The notes under the pieces: generated by a model | Databases searched by the model: none | What the model was told of the DNA's origin: nothing | The model's input: only the letters and a program-made list of their open reading frames with translations | In this document: positions 16,499 to 25,275 of the stretch, one piece after another | Layout: each line of letters starts with the position of its first letter | Numbering within the stretch: position 1 is the stretch's first letter | Origin: Streptomyces antioxidans | Lineage (GTDB): Bacteria; Actinomycetota; Actinomycetes; Streptomycetales; Streptomycetaceae | Direction of reading: 5' to 3' | Length of the DNA stretch: 64,000 bases | NCBI RefSeq assembly: GCF_000968685.2 | Contig: NZ_LAKD02000027.1 | Coordinates: forward strand, 186,001-250,000 | Position numbers and translations under genes: made by a program

Positions 16499-18927
16499 CG
16501 GGCGAGCCCCTTCAGCGTGACGGACCCGCCGGGCTCCAGGCGGACCGTGCGGGAGGTGGAGCCGTGGGCCACCGTCGTCGTACGGCCGCCGACGCTGTGG
16601 ATACGGACCGACGTCGGCACCCCCTCCCGCCAGCGCAGATCGACGACGAAGCCGCCCCGCGCGGCCAGTCCCGTGACCGAGCCCGCCGCGGCCCAGGCGC
16701 CGGGCAGGGCGGGGAGCAGTTCCAGATGGCCGGGGCGGGAGTACAGCAGCATCTCGCTCATGGCTGCCGGGGTGCCGAAGTTGGCGTCGATCTGGAAGAT
16801 GCCACGCCCCTTCTCGGCCTCGTAGATGTCGAAGAGGTTGAACGCACTGCCGTTGCTGCCGCCGGTGGACGGGCGGAGGTTGCCAACCACCAACTGGTAC
16901 GCCGTATCGGCGTCCTTCAGCCGCGCCCAGCACGCGGCCCGCCAGGCGTTGGCCCAGCCGAAGCTGTTCATGCCGCGCGCGGTGAGCAGGGCGGTGGCCC
17001 CGTCCACGATCGCCTGGGGGGTGGAGCCGTCGGGGCGGATGCGGTCGCCGGGGAACAGACCGATCAGCGGGGACAGATGGCGGTGGGTGGTCTCCCCGAG
17101 GTTGTCGGGGGACATCCACTCCTGGAGCCAGCCGGTCTTCGGGCTCACCTCCGGCAGGTACAGCTTCTTCCGCAGCGAGGCGATCGTGTCCGCGTAGCGG
17201 GTGTCCTTCTTCAGCTCGGCCGCCGCGGCGGCGAAGTTGCCGAACAGCGCCCACACCAGCTCCTGGGCGTAGGTGATGCCCTTGGCGTCCTGCGGGCCGT
17301 GTTCGGGCGACCAGTCCTTGTCGTCGATCAGCACCTCCCGGGAGGTGCCGGGGAGGGTGGTGGTGACCAGCCGCGCCTCCCAGAACTCACAGGCGCCCTT
17401 GAGTAGCGGATAGATCTTCGCCAGATACGCCCGCGACTGGGTGTATTCGTAGTGCTCGTACAGGGTGTTGCTCAGCCAGGCGTTGCTCGCGGGATGCCAC
17501 CACCAGCCGCTTCCGCCGTGGATGTTGGTGGAGAAGGCGACGGTCCAGCCCGCGACCTCTCCGGTGGAGTTGCGGTAGCGGTTGCGCGGGTCGTTGAAGA
17601 GGTCGTGGGTGAGCTTGGCCCAGGACGGGAGCTGGGCGAGGCAGTAGTCGGCGAAGGCGTCGAAGCACGGGGACAGGCCTGTGCGATCGGCCATCCAGTA
17701 GTTCATCTGGATGTTGATGTCGGTGTGGTAGTCGCCCATCCAGTCCGGGTCGTTGCCGTCCAGCCAGAGGCCCTGGAGGTTCAGGGGAAGGCTGTCGCGC
17801 GAGCCGGAGATCATGAGATAGCGGCCGAACTGGAGGTAGGCCGCCTCGAGTTCGGGGTCGGGCACACCGTCCCGGGCACGTGCGACAAGGCGCTCCCAGG
17901 TGTCCAGGGAGCGCTGGGCGTCCGTGGAGGTGCCGAGCGAGAGGCCGAACCGCTCGTACAGACGGCGGTAGTCGGCGACATGGGTGCGCCGCAGGGTGTC
18001 CGCCGAGTGGCGGGCGGCGGCGAGGACCTTCGTACGGGCCAGCTTCTCGGGGTCGAGGGTGGGGTCGCGGTAGCCCCGGGCGGCGTCGGGCGCGTAGTTG
18101 GTGCCGCCGCTGACCACCACCGTGAGGTCCCTGCAGCCGGAGAAGTCGACACGGGTGCCGTTGACACGGACCCGGCCGCCGCTGCCGTACGCCGTGACCG
18201 CCGCGCCGTATCGCAGGCCGTTGGGGAACGACGCGCCGAACGACTCCGCGCTCGCGGGCTTTTCGCCGTGGGTGCCCTCCAGGGCGACGCTGCCGGTGTA
18301 GCGACCGCCGCCGCTCTGTGTGAAGTGCAGGACGATCGCGTCATCGGGGTGGCTGGCGAAGATCTGGCGCCGGTAGGTGACGCCGGAGCGGACGTAGGAG
18401 CTGGTCACCAGCGCTTGCGCGAGGTCGAGGGTGCGGCGGTAGCCGTTGACGCCGGACAGCTCGTGGTCGGGGATGTCCACGGTGAGCCGGGCCAGCAGGG
18501 TGAAGGAGCCGAAGTCCTCGCGTCCGTAGGGGAACTGGCCGTCGGCGTCGAGGGTGTCGTTGAGACCGCCGGTCCACATCGTGGCGTCGGTGATCAGCAG
18601 CAGTTCGCGGCCGGGGTCATTGCTCGCGAGGGCGCCGAGGCGGCCGTTGCCGACCGGCAGGCCCTGCTCGATCAGGGACCCCTCGTCGCCGGGGGCCCGC
18701 CACCACAGCTCGTCGTGTGGGGTGCCGGTGAGCGGCGGGGTGTCGGCCGGGCGCCGGGGCGCGGCGGAGGCGGTGAAGGCGGGCAGGGCGCCGAGGGTCA
18801 GGGTGAGTCCGGCCGTCGCCGCGAGGGACAGCGCGGCGCGTCTGCTGGGGTCGGTGCCGGAGTCCCCGTGGCGGCCCGTGAGGTCTCCATCGGGGTCTCT
18901 GCCGGTGTCGGTGGGGCGGGGGTTCAT
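16495..18927 (-). CDS. Secreted GH95 family glycosidase (alpha-L-fucosidase or alpha-L-galactosidase)
   Basis: 810 residues from ATG 18927 (MNPRPTDTG). The signal region carries a twin arginine (PSRRAALSLAATAGLTLTLGALPAF). The N-terminal GH95 beta domain contains ELWWRAPGDEGSLIEQGLPVGNGRLGA. The catalytic (alpha/alpha)6 barrel has LNLQGLWLDGNDPDW and DYHTDINIQMNYW. From memory of the family, the water-positioning pair is often N-I-N; here it reads D-I-N, which could mark a subgroup with different specificity. The late blocks HRHLSPLIGLFPG and FQIDANFGTPAAMSEML are also conserved. It follows GH27 beyond a strong hairpin and is translationally coupled to the SGNH esterase. Confidence 0.9.
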   Translation of the reverse strand: MNPRPTDTGRDPDGDLTGRHGDSGTDPSRRAALSLAATAGLTLTLGALPAFTASAAPRRPADTPPLTGTPHDELWWRAPGDEGSLIEQGLPVGNGRLGALASNDPGRELLLITDATMWTGGLNDTLDADGQFPYGREDFGSFTLLARLTVDIPDHELSGVNGYRRTLDLAQALVTSSYVRSGVTYRRQIFASHPDDAIVLHFTQSGGGRYTGSVALEGTHGEKPASAESFGASFPNGLRYGAAVTAYGSGGRVRVNGTRVDFSGCRDLTVVVSGGTNYAPDAARGYRDPTLDPEKLARTKVLAAARHSADTLRRTHVADYRRLYERFGLSLGTSTDAQRSLDTWERLVARARDGVPDPELEAAYLQFGRYLMISGSRDSLPLNLQGLWLDGNDPDWMGDYHTDINIQMNYWMADRTGLSPCFDAFADYCLAQLPSWAKLTHDLFNDPRNRYRNSTGEVAGWTVAFSTNIHGGSGWWWHPASNAWLSNTLYEHYEYTQSRAYLAKIYPLLKGACEFWEARLVTTTLPGTSREVLIDDKDWSPEHGPQDAKGITYAQELVWALFGNFAAAAAELKKDTRYADTIASLRKKLYLPEVSPKTGWLQEWMSPDNLGETTHRHLSPLIGLFPGDRIRPDGSTPQAIVDGATALLTARGMNSFGWANAWRAACWARLKDADTAYQLVVGNLRPSTGGSNGSAFNLFDIYEAEKGRGIFQIDANFGTPAAMSEMLLYSRPGHLELLPALPGAWAAAGSVTGLAARGGFVVDLRWREGVPTSVRIHSVGGRTTTVAHGSTSRTVRLEPGGSVTLKGLAR

Positions 18928-18960
18928 GGCGGCTCCAGGCGTCTGTGATCGGCAGATCGG

Positions 18961-18991
18961 CAAGGGGCCCGGCCGTCGGCCGGGCCCCTTG
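18961..18991 (-). terminator. Strong hairpin between the GH27 and GH95 genes
   Basis: CAAGGGGCCCGGCC (18961-18974) and GGCCGGGCCCCTTG (18978-18991) form a perfect 14-bp stem with a 3-base loop. It starts 4 bases after the GH27 stop and lies 33 bases before the GH95 start, so it may end the GH27 transcript or reduce read-through into GH95. Confidence 0.8.
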
Positions 18992-18995
18992 GTGT

Positions 18996-20828
18996 TCAGG
19001 AGGACTTCGGTACGTCGATCCGGTCGATGTCCGGTGCGTAGCCGGAACCGCTGTCGAACGTGATGGTGTTGGAACCGGCCTTGAGCGCCACCGGTACGTG
19101 GACGCTATCGACGGTGGACCAGTCGCCTGTCGAGGGGAACGTGTGGCGGGTGGCGCCGCCGCCGTTGGCCGAGACTTCGGCGGAGCGGGCGTCACCGCTG
19201 ACGTAGGCCACCTTGATCTGGTAGGTGCCCGCCTTGTCCACGACGACGTTGTTGACGGTCAGCTTGCCCCCGGTGTAGAGGTTGCCGACCTTGTGGCCGT
19301 CGGAGCAGGCCGGGCAGTCGGCGACGGTGGCGTTGCCGCCGAGGGTGTTCGCGGAGGACTCGGCCTCGATGCCGGCCCAGGTGAGCGCGTCGCCGCGCGG
19401 GGTGACCGTGAAGAGCCGGGAGCCGTGGGCGGGCAGGGCCTCGGTGATCCTGTTCTTGTGCGTGCCAAGGCTCTCGTGGTTCCACAGGTCCCGGACCGCG
19501 GCCTTGCCGGTGAAGCCGAGCGCCGACCAGTCGGCGGTCACCGAGGCCGGTCTGTCGGCCAGGTTGAACAGGGCGACCGTATAGGTGCCGTCGTGGTTCT
19601 CGGTCGCCCACACCTGCTGGGGGTCGGACGGTGTGACCGGCCGCGCGGGCGGCGCGTCCCCCTGGTTGACGGCGATGACCTCTCGGTTGGTCAGCAGGGA
19701 CAGCCCGTAGGAGTCCAGCTTGGTCACATCGTCGCCGGTGTAGAGCGGGGACTTGGCGATCGCCCATAGCGTGGCGTAGCTCTGTCGCTCGGCCTTGGTC
19801 AGGCCGTCCATCTCGCCGTTGCCCACGTCGAGGGAGTCGAGGTCGTTCCAGCCGCCGGGTCCGGCGTGCCGGGTCCAGGCGGGGGTGTCGTCCCAGCGGT
19901 CGTCGACGGAGTTCTCCCAGCTGACGAGCGTGTTGCAGTAGCACTCGACGTCGGTGTCGACGCGCCAGCCGTTGGAGTGTTTCTTCCAGTCCCCGGCGTG
20001 CCCGATGTCCAGGGACCAGGACAGCTCCAGGTGGATCGGGCGGCCGGTGGCGGAGATCGCCTTCTGCCATGCGGCCACGTCGGCGACGTTGTCGTAGTTG
20101 TCGCCGCTCTTGAAGGAGCCGGGGCCCACCCCGTCGAGCTTGAGGAAGTCATAGCCCCAGTCGGCGAACATCCGCGCCTGGGAGTCGATGTACTTCTGTG
20201 CGCAGGGGTTGGCGAAGTCGAGCTTGTACGCGCTGTCCCAGCCATTGGTGGTACGCAGGTCGTCATGGACGATGTCGGCGGTGGTGCAGCCCTCGGCGTT
20301 CCAGATCGGCACCTTGCCCCCGCCGTACGCCTCCTTCTCCAGACCGACGGGCAGATAGATACCGGCCTTGAGGCCCTTGGCGTGGATGTGGTCGGCGACC
20401 GACTTCATGCCGCTGGGGAAGCGCACGGGGTCGGCCTTCTGCCGGCCGTACTCGTCGAACTCGGGCGTCCACGCGTAGTCGCGCCACCAGCCGGCGTCGA
20501 TGTTGATGTACTCGTAGCCGTACTTCTTGAGCTTGGTGGCGAGGGCGTCGGTCTGCTTGAGGACGTTCGCCTCGGTGAGATAGCTGTAGTCGCCGTGCGG
20601 ATTGAGGCCCGGGTACTTCGACGACTGCATGCTCCAACTGGACCAGCCCATATAGGGCTTGGCGGCGGTGACAGCGGCCGAGGACGCCGGGGTGGCCGAG
20701 GTGGCGTTGGCGCCGCCGGGCCGTGCCTGCGCGGCCGGGGCGGCCGTCGCGAGGCCGGCGGCGAGGGCCAGGACGACGAGGGATCTCAGCCCGCGTACGG
20801 GCATGACGGGGTACGAGGGTGACCGCAT
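18996..20828 (-). CDS. Secreted GH27 alpha-galactosidase with C-terminal CBM35-type module
   Basis: 610 residues from ATG 20828, with AGGAGG 6 bases upstream. A Sec signal peptide (LVVLALAAGLATAAPAAQA) is present. The GH27 domain shows PYMGWSSW near 58, YINIDAGWW near 107, FLKLDGVG with nucleophile Asp232, and GWRVDTDVE containing the acid/base Asp near 291-293. A beta-sandwich domain follows, and from about residue 478 a module like CBM35 (AESSANTLGGNATVADCPACSDGHKVGNL and a terminal SGSGYAPDIDRIDV), which usually binds galactose or uronic acid residues. It would release alpha-galactosyl units outside the cell. It lies 122 bp downstream of the ROK regulator gene. Confidence 0.93.
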   Translation of the reverse strand: MRSPSYPVMPVRGLRSLVVLALAAGLATAAPAAQARPGGANATSATPASSAAVTAAKPYMGWSSWSMQSSKYPGLNPHGDYSYLTEANVLKQTDALATKLKKYGYEYINIDAGWWRDYAWTPEFDEYGRQKADPVRFPSGMKSVADHIHAKGLKAGIYLPVGLEKEAYGGGKVPIWNAEGCTTADIVHDDLRTTNGWDSAYKLDFANPCAQKYIDSQARMFADWGYDFLKLDGVGPGSFKSGDNYDNVADVAAWQKAISATGRPIHLELSWSLDIGHAGDWKKHSNGWRVDTDVECYCNTLVSWENSVDDRWDDTPAWTRHAGPGGWNDLDSLDVGNGEMDGLTKAERQSYATLWAIAKSPLYTGDDVTKLDSYGLSLLTNREVIAVNQGDAPPARPVTPSDPQQVWATENHDGTYTVALFNLADRPASVTADWSALGFTGKAAVRDLWNHESLGTHKNRITEALPAHGSRLFTVTPRGDALTWAGIEAESSANTLGGNATVADCPACSDGHKVGNLYTGGKLTVNNVVVDKAGTYQIKVAYVSGDARSAEVSANGGGATRHTFPSTGDWSTVDSVHVPVALKAGSNTITFDSGSGYAPDIDRIDVPKSS

Positions 20829-20950
20829 GGGTCTACCTCCTGGGAGTGTGGTCCGAGGAACCGGGTGGCGGGGAGGAGCGGCGGGATGCGGAGGTACGGC
20901 GGCGGAGGCTGCCCGTGTGTCAACCGGCGGTGGGGGAATGGCGGCCCGCG

Positions 20951-22126
20951 CTAGTTCGCGTCTGATCTGATGAAGGACTGGATGGCGGTGGCCGCGGCTC
21001 CACGGGCCCACTCGTCGAAGGGCAGCGGCCGGGTCCGTACGTCACACTGCGCGGCGGAGCCGAATGCGGCCGTGGCGAAGGCGTCACGGATGTGGTCGGC
21101 GAACAGGTCGTAGGCGGCAAGGCCCTCACCGGAGATGATCACGCGTTCGGGGCCGAGCAGATTGGCCACGGTGGCGATGGCGCGGCCGATGGCGTCCCCT
21201 GCCCGTGCGTAGACCTCCCGTGCTCCGGCGACCCCGTCGTGGGCCAGTCCGGCGGCCTCGACCGCGTCGGCCACCTGGACCCCCGTGGCCGCGCTGACCT
21301 GACGGACGATGGCTTCGTCGCTCGCGATGGCCTCCACACAGCCACGGTTGCCGCAGTGGCAGCGGGGGCCCGCCGGGTCGACGGTGACGTGTCCGATCTC
21401 GCCCGCCACGCCGTGGGCCCCGGCCACCACCCTGCCGTGGACCACGAGACCGCAGCCGATGCCCGCGCCGACCGTCACGACGGCGAAGCCGGACAGCCCC
21501 ACGCCCGCCCCGAACCACTGCTCGGCCACGGTCAGCGCGCGCACGTCGTTGTCGACGGTCACCGGCAGGCCCGTGGTCATGGCGGCTAGTTCGGCGAGCG
21601 GCACATCGCGCCACTCCAGGAAGGGCGAGTAGCGCACGACGCCCTCGGCGCGGTCCACATCGCCGGAGACGGCCATGCCCAGCCCCGCGACGCGCACGCC
21701 GAGGCCGTCCGCCTCGATCAGCAGCTCCCGGACGAGTTCCGCGGCCGTCCCCAGCACCGACTTGGGGTCGCGGGCGGGGAGGGGGATGTGCCGGGCGACG
21801 AGGATCCGGCAGCGCAGATCCGTGAGCACACCGATGATCGTGTCCCCGGTCGCCTTGACCCCGATGAACAGCGCCCGGCCGCCGTTCACCCGCACCAGGC
21901 TCGCGGGCCGCCCGAGTGCCGGGCGCGCGCCCTCGTCCGCGTCCTCCGCCAGGTAGCCGTCCTCGATCAGGGGACGGACCGCCCTGGTGACGGCCGCGGC
22001 CGACAGCCCCGCCCGCCGCGCCACTTCCAGGCGGGTGAGGGGGCCCTGCGACAGGACCGTGGTGAAGATCTGCGAGGCGGCCGACGTATGCGCCGGGAAC
22101 GGCTCGACAGCGGTGGGCGAGGACAT
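20951..22126 (-). CDS. ROK family transcriptional regulator
   Basis: 391 residues from ATG 22126. The N-terminal helix-turn-helix reads GPLTRLEVARRAGLSAAAVTRAVRPLIEDGYL. The sugar-kinase-like ROK domain follows, with VTVGAGIGCGLVVHGRVVAGAHGVAGEIGH and the zinc motif CHCGNRGCVEA that is diagnostic for the family. It probably senses a sugar released by the neighbouring glycosidases and controls the minus-strand GH27-GH95-SGNH genes and the divergent GH36 gene. A promoter with exact 17-bp spacing lies so close to the start that the mRNA is probably leaderless. An alternative ATG 48 bp upstream would overlap that promoter and is less likely. Confidence 0.93.
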   Translation of the reverse strand: MSSPTAVEPFPAHTSAASQIFTTVLSQGPLTRLEVARRAGLSAAAVTRAVRPLIEDGYLAEDADEGARPALGRPASLVRVNGGRALFIGVKATGDTIIGVLTDLRCRILVARHIPLPARDPKSVLGTAAELVRELLIEADGLGVRVAGLGMAVSGDVDRAEGVVRYSPFLEWRDVPLAELAAMTTGLPVTVDNDVRALTVAEQWFGAGVGLSGFAVVTVGAGIGCGLVVHGRVVAGAHGVAGEIGHVTVDPAGPRCHCGNRGCVEAIASDEAIVRQVSAATGVQVADAVEAAGLAHDGVAGAREVYARAGDAIGRAIATVANLLGPERVIISGEGLAAYDLFADHIRDAFATAAFGSAAQCDVRTRPLPFDEWARGAAATAIQSFIRSDAN

Positions 22127-22133
22127 GGCCGGG

Positions 22134-22162
22134 AACCTAGGCTCGTTATTTTCCGCTGTCAA
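22134..22162 (-). promoter_or_regulatory. Promoter of the ROK gene, predicted leaderless transcript
   Basis: On the minus strand TTGACA (22162-22157) and TAGGTT (22139-22134) are separated by 17 bases. The expected transcription start, 6-8 bases beyond the -10 box, coincides with the ROK start codon at 22126. Confidence 0.6.
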
Positions 22163-22331
22163 TGAAAGAAGCAAGAATCTCCTGAGAATTGGCTGTGAGC
22201 CCCGACCCCGCTTCCAAAGTCCGGCTCATGGCAGGGTGTTGACATGTGATCGAAGGTCTCGTTGGCTTGTTGAACGCCCCTCCTCTCTCCTCCTCCGCCG
22301 CTCCCCCGCCGTCCTTCGAACGCGAGGCCCG

Positions 22332-24467
22332 ATGCCGACGATCTCCCGTGCCCCGGACACCGGGCTCTGGCTGCTGACCACGCCCCGTACCTCGTACGCC
22401 GTGCACATCGACGAGACGGGCGCGCCCCGCCACCTCGCCTGGGGGCCGCGGCTGACCCTGCGGGAGGCGGAGCAGCTGGTCGTGCCCGCCGGGGAGGCGG
22501 CGAGCAGCTTCGAGGGACGGCCCGCGGTGGGTGAGGAGCTGCCGGTCGACGGCGGCACCCGCTACGGGGTGCCGTCCCTCCAGGTCCGGTACGCGGACGG
22601 CTCGCGCGGCTTCGAGTGGCAGCCGACCGGGCACCGGGTCCGCACACCCTCCGACGGCGTCGGCGAACTCCGGCTGGAATTCCGCGACCGCCACTATCCG
22701 CTGCACATCGCACTCCACTACCGGGTGCGGGACGACACGGATGTCATCGAGCGCTGGACGGTGCTGCGCAATGACGGTGGGCAGCAGGTCAGCCTGGTGC
22801 GCGCCGACTCGGCGGCCTGGTCCCTGCCGCCGCTGGCCGACTACCGGCTCAGCCACGTCACCGGGCAGTGGTCCGCGGAGAGCCAGCTGCGCCGCGAGCG
22901 CCTGCCGCACGGGGAGACCGTGCTGACCAGCCGCCGTGGCATCACCAGCCACCACGCCGGTCCCTGGGTGATGGTGGACGAGGGAGACGCGGGCGAGGAG
23001 CACGGCCGGGTGTTCGGCGCGGCCCTCGCCTGGAGCGGGAGCTGGCGCATCACCGCGCAGCGCACACCGGACGGACGCGCCGGATTCACCGGTGGCGTCG
23101 GCCACGAGGGCGTATGCGTGCCGCTCGCGCCGGGCGAGGAATTCGCCACCCCGGTGTTCGCCGGGCTGTTCACGGACGGCGGGTTCGGCGCGGCGAGCCG
23201 GGCCTGGCACGCGTACACACTGCGCCATGTCCTCCCGCACGGGGGCGAGGTGGCGCCCGTGCTCTACAACTCCTGGGAGGCCACCGGCTTCGATGTGGAC
23301 GAGGCGAACCAGAAGGCGCTGGCCGAGCGGGCCGCCGCCCTGGGCGTGGAGCTGTATGTGGTCGACGACGGCTGGTTCGGGGCCCGGCGCAGCGACCGCG
23401 CGGGCCTCGGCGACTGGGCCCCTGCCCGGGAGCGCTTCCCACGGGGCCTCGGCCCGCTGGCCGACACGGTGCACCGCCTGGGCATGCGCTTCGGCATCTG
23501 GGTGGAGCCGGAGATGGTCAATCCCGACAGCGACCTCTACCGCGCGCACCCGGACTGGGTCCTGCACACCCCCGGCCGGGCCCGCAGCGAGCTGCGCAAC
23601 CAACTCGTCCTGAACTTCGCCCGCGACGACGTGGCGGACTGGGCGTACGGCTGGCTGACCCGGCTGGTCGCTGACCACGGCATCGACTTCCTCAAGTGGG
23701 ACATGAACCGGGCCTTCAGCGAGGCCGGGTGGCCCGGCACTCCGGACGGTCACGATCGGCTGTGGACGCGCTATGTGGCCAATCTGTACGGCGTTCTCGA
23801 CCGACTGCGGGCCGACCACACCGGGCTGCGCATCGAGGCGTGCAGCGGCGGTGGCGGACGTGTGGATCTGGGCGTCCTCACCCGCACGGACCAGGCGTGG
23901 GTGTCGGACAACACCGACGCCGTGGACCGTCTGGTCATCCAGCACGGCTTCGGTCAGCTCCACCCGGCGCGCACGATGTCCGCGTGGGTGACCGATGTGC
24001 CCAACCAGCTCACCTCCCGCAGCGTGCCGTTGAGGTTCCGCTTCCATGTGGCGATGTGCGGGCTGCTGGGCATCGGCGGGGATCTCGCCCGCTGGTCCGA
24101 GGCGGAACTCGCTGAGGGCGCCGAGCTGGTGGCGGAGTACAAGCGGGTGCGTCACCTCGTCCAGCACGGCGCCCTGTACCGGCTGTCAGGGCCGCACGGC
24201 GAGGGGCCGACCGTGGTGCAGTACGCCGCCGAGGACGGCACCGAGGCGCTGGTGCTGGCCTGGCAGCGCGGCCCGCGCCACGGGGTTCCGCGCCCGCCGG
24301 TACGGCTGCGCGGGCTCACCCCCGGCGCCCGCTACCGCGACACCCGCACCGGTGAGGTGCACCACGCCACCGTGCTCGCTCAGTACGGATTCCGCCCGGA
24401 CCTCGCGTCCGGTGACTGGGCGAGCACGGCCGTACACCTGGTCAGGACCGGGCAGGACGAGGCGTAG
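22332..24467 (+). CDS. GH36 alpha-galactosidase
   Basis: 711 residues from ATG 22332; the open frame upstream is intergenic and antisense to the ROK gene. An N-terminal beta-supersandwich domain of about 300 residues is followed by the GH36 barrel: LYNSWEATGFDVDE, VDDGWFGARR, FGIWVEPEMVNPDSDLY, then FLKWDMNR with nucleophile Asp457 and WVSDNTDAVD with acid/base Asp526. No signal peptide is visible, so it is cytosolic. It would cleave alpha-galactosides that enter the cell, complementing the secreted GH27 enzyme. It is divergent from the ROK gene; a TTGACA at 22239-22244 may be part of its promoter. No transporter for the oligosaccharides lies next to it. Confidence 0.93.
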   Translation: MPTISRAPDTGLWLLTTPRTSYAVHIDETGAPRHLAWGPRLTLREAEQLVVPAGEAASSFEGRPAVGEELPVDGGTRYGVPSLQVRYADGSRGFEWQPTGHRVRTPSDGVGELRLEFRDRHYPLHIALHYRVRDDTDVIERWTVLRNDGGQQVSLVRADSAAWSLPPLADYRLSHVTGQWSAESQLRRERLPHGETVLTSRRGITSHHAGPWVMVDEGDAGEEHGRVFGAALAWSGSWRITAQRTPDGRAGFTGGVGHEGVCVPLAPGEEFATPVFAGLFTDGGFGAASRAWHAYTLRHVLPHGGEVAPVLYNSWEATGFDVDEANQKALAERAAALGVELYVVDDGWFGARRSDRAGLGDWAPARERFPRGLGPLADTVHRLGMRFGIWVEPEMVNPDSDLYRAHPDWVLHTPGRARSELRNQLVLNFARDDVADWAYGWLTRLVADHGIDFLKWDMNRAFSEAGWPGTPDGHDRLWTRYVANLYGVLDRLRADHTGLRIEACSGGGGRVDLGVLTRTDQAWVSDNTDAVDRLVIQHGFGQLHPARTMSAWVTDVPNQLTSRSVPLRFRFHVAMCGLLGIGGDLARWSEAELAEGAELVAEYKRVRHLVQHGALYRLSGPHGEGPTVVQYAAEDGTEALVLAWQRGPRHGVPRPPVRLRGLTPGARYRDTRTGEVHHATVLAQYGFRPDLASGDWASTAVHLVRTGQDEA

Positions 24468-24675
24468 CACCCGGTGGTGCGCTGCTTGATCACCCGGCTC
24501 GGCGGTGGCCGGGTCCGCTCGGCCAAAAGGTGACAAAATGGCCCCGGAAGGCTGATCCACGCCGGCCAGGAGGGCTGACAACGAGCGGTCAAGCGGGACC
24601 GCCCACGGTGTGAGGAATGGGCAGGACAGGAAACCCGGCCACGACCGAACAGATCACCATGTGAGGGAGGCAGCG

Positions 24676-25152
24676 ATGATGAGCGACGACCGGGCGGACG
24701 ACGTCTATCAGCCGACCGGCACCAACGAGGAGCAGGAGGACGCGGCCCCCCTGGACGCCGAGGACTCCCTGGACGAGCGCGACTACGACAAGATGCTCGA
24801 CGAGGGCTACTCGCCGCCGGAGAAGCCACTGGGCGTCACCAAGCACGGCACGACGGCGGCCGAACAGCGCGAGCGCGAAACGCTCGATGAGCGACTGGCC
24901 GAGGAGACCCCCGATGTCGAACCCCCGGCGGGCGACGGGGTGGGGGACGTGGAGGAGGGCGAGGGCGAGCCGATCGACCCCGAGGCGGGAACGGACCGCA
25001 CGGGCCGGCTCGTCGCCCCCGACGAGGGAGCGCACTCCGACACCACCAAGGAGGTCATCGCCAGGGACGAAGGCATCGACGCGGGCGCCGCCGGCGCCGA
25101 GGAGGCCGCCGTCCACACCATCCCGGATGAAGAACCCGACGAGGAAGCATGA
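24676..25152 (+). CDS. DUF5709 family acidic protein
   Basis: 158 residues from ATG 24676 (a second ATG follows directly), preceded by GAGGGAGG at 24663-24670. The protein is extremely acidic, rich in Asp, Glu and Ala, with no hydrophobic core, signal or membrane segment. It shows the DUF5709 signature LDAEDSLDERDYDKMLDEGYSPPEKPLGVTKHGTTAAEQRERETLDERLAEE. Family members are common in actinomycetes and, as I recall, often stress-induced, but no biochemical role is known. Disorder is likely from composition. It is followed by an AT-rich spacer and an SRPBCC gene. Confidence 0.82.
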   Translation: MMSDDRADDVYQPTGTNEEQEDAAPLDAEDSLDERDYDKMLDEGYSPPEKPLGVTKHGTTAAEQRERETLDERLAEETPDVEPPAGDGVGDVEEGEGEPIDPEAGTDRTGRLVAPDEGAHSDTTKEVIARDEGIDAGAAGAEEAAVHTIPDEEPDEEA

Positions 25153-25210
25153 ATTTGTACAGTCAAAGAATAAATTGACTGCAGATTCTTATTCACTGAT
25201 GGTGAAGATC
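25151..25210. other. AT-rich island with inverted repeat
   Basis: The spacer between the DUF5709 and SRPBCC genes is strikingly AT-rich for this genome. CAGTCAA (25160-25166) and TTGACTG (25175-25181) form an inverted repeat around 8 bases. It may be a promoter or operator for the SRPBCC gene, but I could not fit a convincing -35/-10 pair. Confidence 0.4.
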
Positions 25211-25275
25211 CATATGCGGCGCGCCGGTCCGGTGGTGACACTGAGGGCACACGTGTGAGCACAGACAGGTGACCC

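Noticed and set aside
15284..18948. Plus-strand open frames of 300-500 codons opposite the SGNH and GH95 genes
   Set aside because: No domain or RBS; the minus strand carries clear catalytic motifs over the same span.
24468..24675. A sigma-B-type promoter before the DUF5709 gene
   Set aside because: I looked for a GTTT...GGGTAT-like pair because of the family's stress link but found no convincing match.
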